From: Thalassospira sp. TSL5-1
Lineage (GTDB): Bacteria > Pseudomonadota > Alphaproteobacteria > Rhodospirillales > Thalassospiraceae
Assembly: GCF_001907695.1 (NCBI RefSeq)
Contig: NZ_KV880638.1
Location: 868,882 to 932,881 of the forward strand
DNA: 64,000 bases
Direction: 5' to 3'
The position numbers and the translations under genes are program-made. The notes beneath the pieces were generated by a model. The model had not been told where the DNA came from. It saw only the letters and a list, made by a program, of their open reading frames with translations, and searched no databases. Every line of letters starts with the position of its first letter. The first letter of the stretch is position 1. Of this stretch, positions 62,211-64,000 are shown one piece after another.

Positions 62211-63116
62211 TCATTGCTGTGTCCAGGCGGCAGGCAGCATATCGCGCAACGCGTGGCGGATGATGGTGGCGAGGTGTGTGCAAATCGGGTTTTTCGCTTT
62301 GTCGCCTTGTAAAAGCGCAAGGCCAAGTGTGGGCACGGCAGGCAGGCCATGATCGGCGGGCTCTAGCGCCTGTATGCTGGCGGGATGACCAAAAGGGGTA
62401 CGCAGCGCGATGCCAAGGCCTGCTGCGGTTGCCGCCCACAGGCCGCCCAGGCTGGGGCTGACAAAGGCGATCCGCCAGGGGATGCCATGCTGGTCAAGCT
62501 GTTGGCAGGCAAGGGTGCGCAGCAGGCATGGGGCTTCCAGCGTTGCCAGCGGCAAGGGGGCGGTTTGGCCGGGATGCCACAGGGGGGATTGTTCTTCAGT
62601 TGTCGGGCCAAGCCAGCATAGGGGCAGGGATGCGATTTTATCCTGCTGTGTTGCCGTGCCGTCATCCCAGGCCAGGGCCAGGTCAAGCTGGCCGGAGGCG
62701 ATTTTTTCCCGGAGTTCGGTGTTGCGGGCAATGCGGCCTTCGATGCGCACGCGCGGATGGGCGCGGGCAAAGCGGCCCAGCACCTGAGGCAACACGGTTT
62801 CGCCGAAATCCTCCTGAATACCCAGGCGCACCCAGCCTTCAAGTTCGGGGCTTTTAAGGGCGCTGACGGCTTCGTCATTCAGGTTTAATAAACGCCGGGC
62901 ATAGGACAAAAGCAATTCGCCATTGTCGGTCAGGGCCAACCCGCGCCCGGCACGGCGCACCAGTTCGCTGCCGGTTTGTTCTTCGAGTTTTTTAAGATGG
63001 GCACTGATGGCAGATGTGGACCGCCCCAACCGGTCGGCGGCCAGCATGAACGACCCGGCATCAATGCCGGTCACAAAACTGCGCAGGGCAGCCATATCAA
63101 GGTTGGTCAGGCGCAT
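62211..63116 (-). CDS. LysR-family transcriptional regulator
   Basis: 301 residues with an N-terminal helix-turn-helix (SFMLAADRLGRSTSAISAHLKKLEEQTGSELVRRAGRGLALT) and a C-terminal effector-binding domain. It is divergent from a tautomerase-cupin pair. The 106-base intergenic region contains repeated ATCCTG/CAGGAT half-sites (63124-63171), a good candidate for its operator and autoregulatory site. Confidence 0.93.
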   Translation of the reverse strand: MRLTNLDMAALRSFVTGIDAGSFMLAADRLGRSTSAISAHLKKLEEQTGSELVRRAGRGLALTDNGELLLSYARRLLNLNDEAVSALKSPELEGWVRLGIQEDFGETVLPQVLGRFARAHPRVRIEGRIARNTELREKIASGQLDLALAWDDGTATQQDKIASLPLCWLGPTTEEQSPLWHPGQTAPLPLATLEAPCLLRTLACQQLDQHGIPWRIAFVSPSLGGLWAATAAGLGIALRTPFGHPASIQALEPADHGLPAVPTLGLALLQGDKAKNPICTHLATIIRHALRDMLPAAWTQQ

Positions 63117-63123
63117 CGTATTG

Positions 63124-63171
63124 ATCCTGAAAAACAGGAATATAGATCCTGAATTATCCGATTTTCAGGAT
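63124..63171. promoter_or_regulatory. Candidate LysR operator between the divergent genes
   Basis: Two inverted pairs: ATCCTGAAAAACAGGA (63124-63139) and ATCCTGAA ... TTCAGGAT with a 10-base spacer (63146-63171). Two related half-site pairs side by side in a divergent promoter fit the recall/activation site layout of LysR-type regulators. Confidence 0.6.
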
Positions 63172-63222
63172 GATTGTGCGGCTTCATACTGCCTCTGTCA
63201 ATCACATTTGATGGAGCCATAA

Positions 63223-63618
63223 ATGCCCTTTACCCGCATTTCCCTGCTTGCCGGCAAGTCCCCGGAATATCTTGCCGCCGTAAGCGATAGCCTTGACCGC
63301 GCCCTGGTTGCGTGTTTCGAGGTCCCGGAGAATGACCGCTTTGTCGCGATCCATCAGCACCAGCCCGGCGAGTTGATTTTTGATCGCAGCTATTGCGGTG
63401 GGCCACGGTCCGATGATTATATTTTCTTTCACATCACGACGGGTATGGCCCGCTCAGCGGGAACCAAGGCCGCCTTTTATCAAAGGCTGGCAGATAATCT
63501 GGCGGTGTCCCCCGGTGTCCGGCCCGAGGACGTGATGGTTGCGATTGTGAATGCGACCTTTGATGACTGGTTCTTTTCAGCGGGTGTTATGGCCTCGACA
63601 TTTGGCGGGCGCGGTTAA
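63223..63618 (+). CDS. Tautomerase-superfamily protein
   Basis: 131 residues starting with MPFTRISLLAGKSPEYLAAVSDSLDRAL. The Pro after the initiator Met is the catalytic base of 4-oxalocrotonate tautomerase-like enzymes. The length and the DRSYCGG and FDDWFFSAGVMAST segments place it in the longer tautomerase_2-type group. Substrate unknown. The last base of its stop is the first base of the next ATG, so it is coupled to the cupin gene. Confidence 0.87.
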   Translation: MPFTRISLLAGKSPEYLAAVSDSLDRALVACFEVPENDRFVAIHQHQPGELIFDRSYCGGPRSDDYIFFHITTGMARSAGTKAAFYQRLADNLAVSPGVRPEDVMVAIVNATFDDWFFSAGVMASTFGGRG

Positions 63619-64000
63619 TGGGCAGTATTTTCGATATGCAGCAAAGCTGCCCGCAAACCATGCGTGTTTTAAGGGATGGCGCGGGGACGTCGCCGGTACC
63701 CGAAGGTATTTCCAGCGGCGCATTCACGGTGCAAATGCTGTTGTCAAGCCGCACGGAAGGCGAGATGACGGCGATGCGTGCCTTTGTCCCGCCTGGCATT
63801 GTGACCCATTGGCACAGCCATCCGCGAGGGCAGCTTTTGTTTGTGCTTGACGGTGTCGGGCGAGTGCAGCGGGCACGGGATAACGCGGATGATGATGGAG
63901 CCGAAGGGGATGACGTCGTTGAGCTGCATGCGGGTGATGCTGTGTGGTTCGCCCCGAATGAACGCCACTGGCACGGGGCTGCAGCCGACAGTTCCTTTGA
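63618..64000 (+). CDS. Cupin-domain protein (cut by window end)
   Basis: At least 127 residues; no stop is reached before base 64000. Translation from ATG 63618 gives MGSIFDMQQSCPQTMRVLRD at the start. The first cupin motif is THWHSHPRGQLLFVLDGVG near residue 70, with His/Glu-type metal ligands (His, His; the Glu position reads Gln), and the second motif GDAVWFAPNERHWHG near 110. It is coupled to the tautomerase gene and probably under the same LysR regulator. Confidence 0.87.
   Translation, partial: MGSIFDMQQSCPQTMRVLRDGAGTSPVPEGISSGAFTVQMLLSSRTEGEMTAMRAFVPPGIVTHWHSHPRGQLLFVLDGVGRVQRARDNADDDGAEGDDVVELHAGDAVWFAPNERHWHGAAADSSF

Overview
The window reads as chromosomal DNA of a free-living aerobic alphaproteobacterium of moderately high GC content. 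A complete ccmABCDEFGHI cytochrome c maturation cluster, a type-A (fused A/B) Mrp antiporter operon, the fdxA-carD pair, a Liv-type ABC operon carrying acyl-CoA ligases, and several c-di-GMP and two-component proteins fit Rhodospirillales. Thalassospira is my best guess, from recall of the protein style and not from a search. No phage, insertion sequence, CRISPR array or rRNA operon is visible. One tRNA-Arg(CCT) gene is present.

Layout. 0.2-2.7 kb: a beta-hydroxyacid dehydrogenase and an aldehyde dehydrogenase in a translationally coupled pair. 2.7-8.4 kb: ETF-ubiquinone oxidoreductase, divergent from a family-4-like uracil-DNA glycosylase and a soluble lytic transglycosylase, then a small unrecognised membrane protein. 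8.4-15.9 kb: the ccm cluster on the minus strand, with a DUF1223 thioredoxin-like protein upstream. 17.1-24.1 kb: an NSS-family Na+ symporter, a CBS-PAS-GGDEF-EAL protein and aconitase AcnA, followed by about 1 kb without genes. 25.0-33.5 kb: a seven-gene Liv ABC operon with two acyl/aryl-CoA ligases. 33.8-36.2 kb: cystathionine beta-lyase and an MFS protein. 36.5-42.4 kb: mrpA(B)CDEFG. 42.6-46.1 kb: small housekeeping genes (VOC protein, RNase HII, acyl-ACP thioesterase, ArfB, YbaN-like, MerR). 46.1-51.6 kb: a signalling block of response regulator, CheC, PAS kinase and a membrane GGDEF-EAL protein. 51.8-58.5 kb: fdxA, carD, a degenerate PPP phosphatase, an M48 lipoprotein protease, an SNase-like protein, prolyl aminopeptidase and a PagL-like deacylase. 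58.7-64 kb: tRNA-Arg and an accessory-looking tail of LysR/MFS, a P-loop protein, and LysR/tautomerase/cupin. The last gene is cut by the window end.

Most of the window is ordinary core genome. The points I would look at again are these: a CcmF that appears to have lost both periplasmic heme-ligand histidines while sitting in an otherwise canonical ccm cluster; a PPP phosphatase homologue next to carD whose metal-binding motifs are all substituted; a response regulator-CheC-PAS kinase module outside a chemotaxis operon; an orphan intrinsic terminator in the leader of the NSS transporter gene; a very long stem-loop after the Liv binding-protein gene; and several clean palindromes upstream of etfQO, acnA, the MerR gene and the tautomerase gene. 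All motif statements come from reading the translated sequence; no alignments or searches were run.
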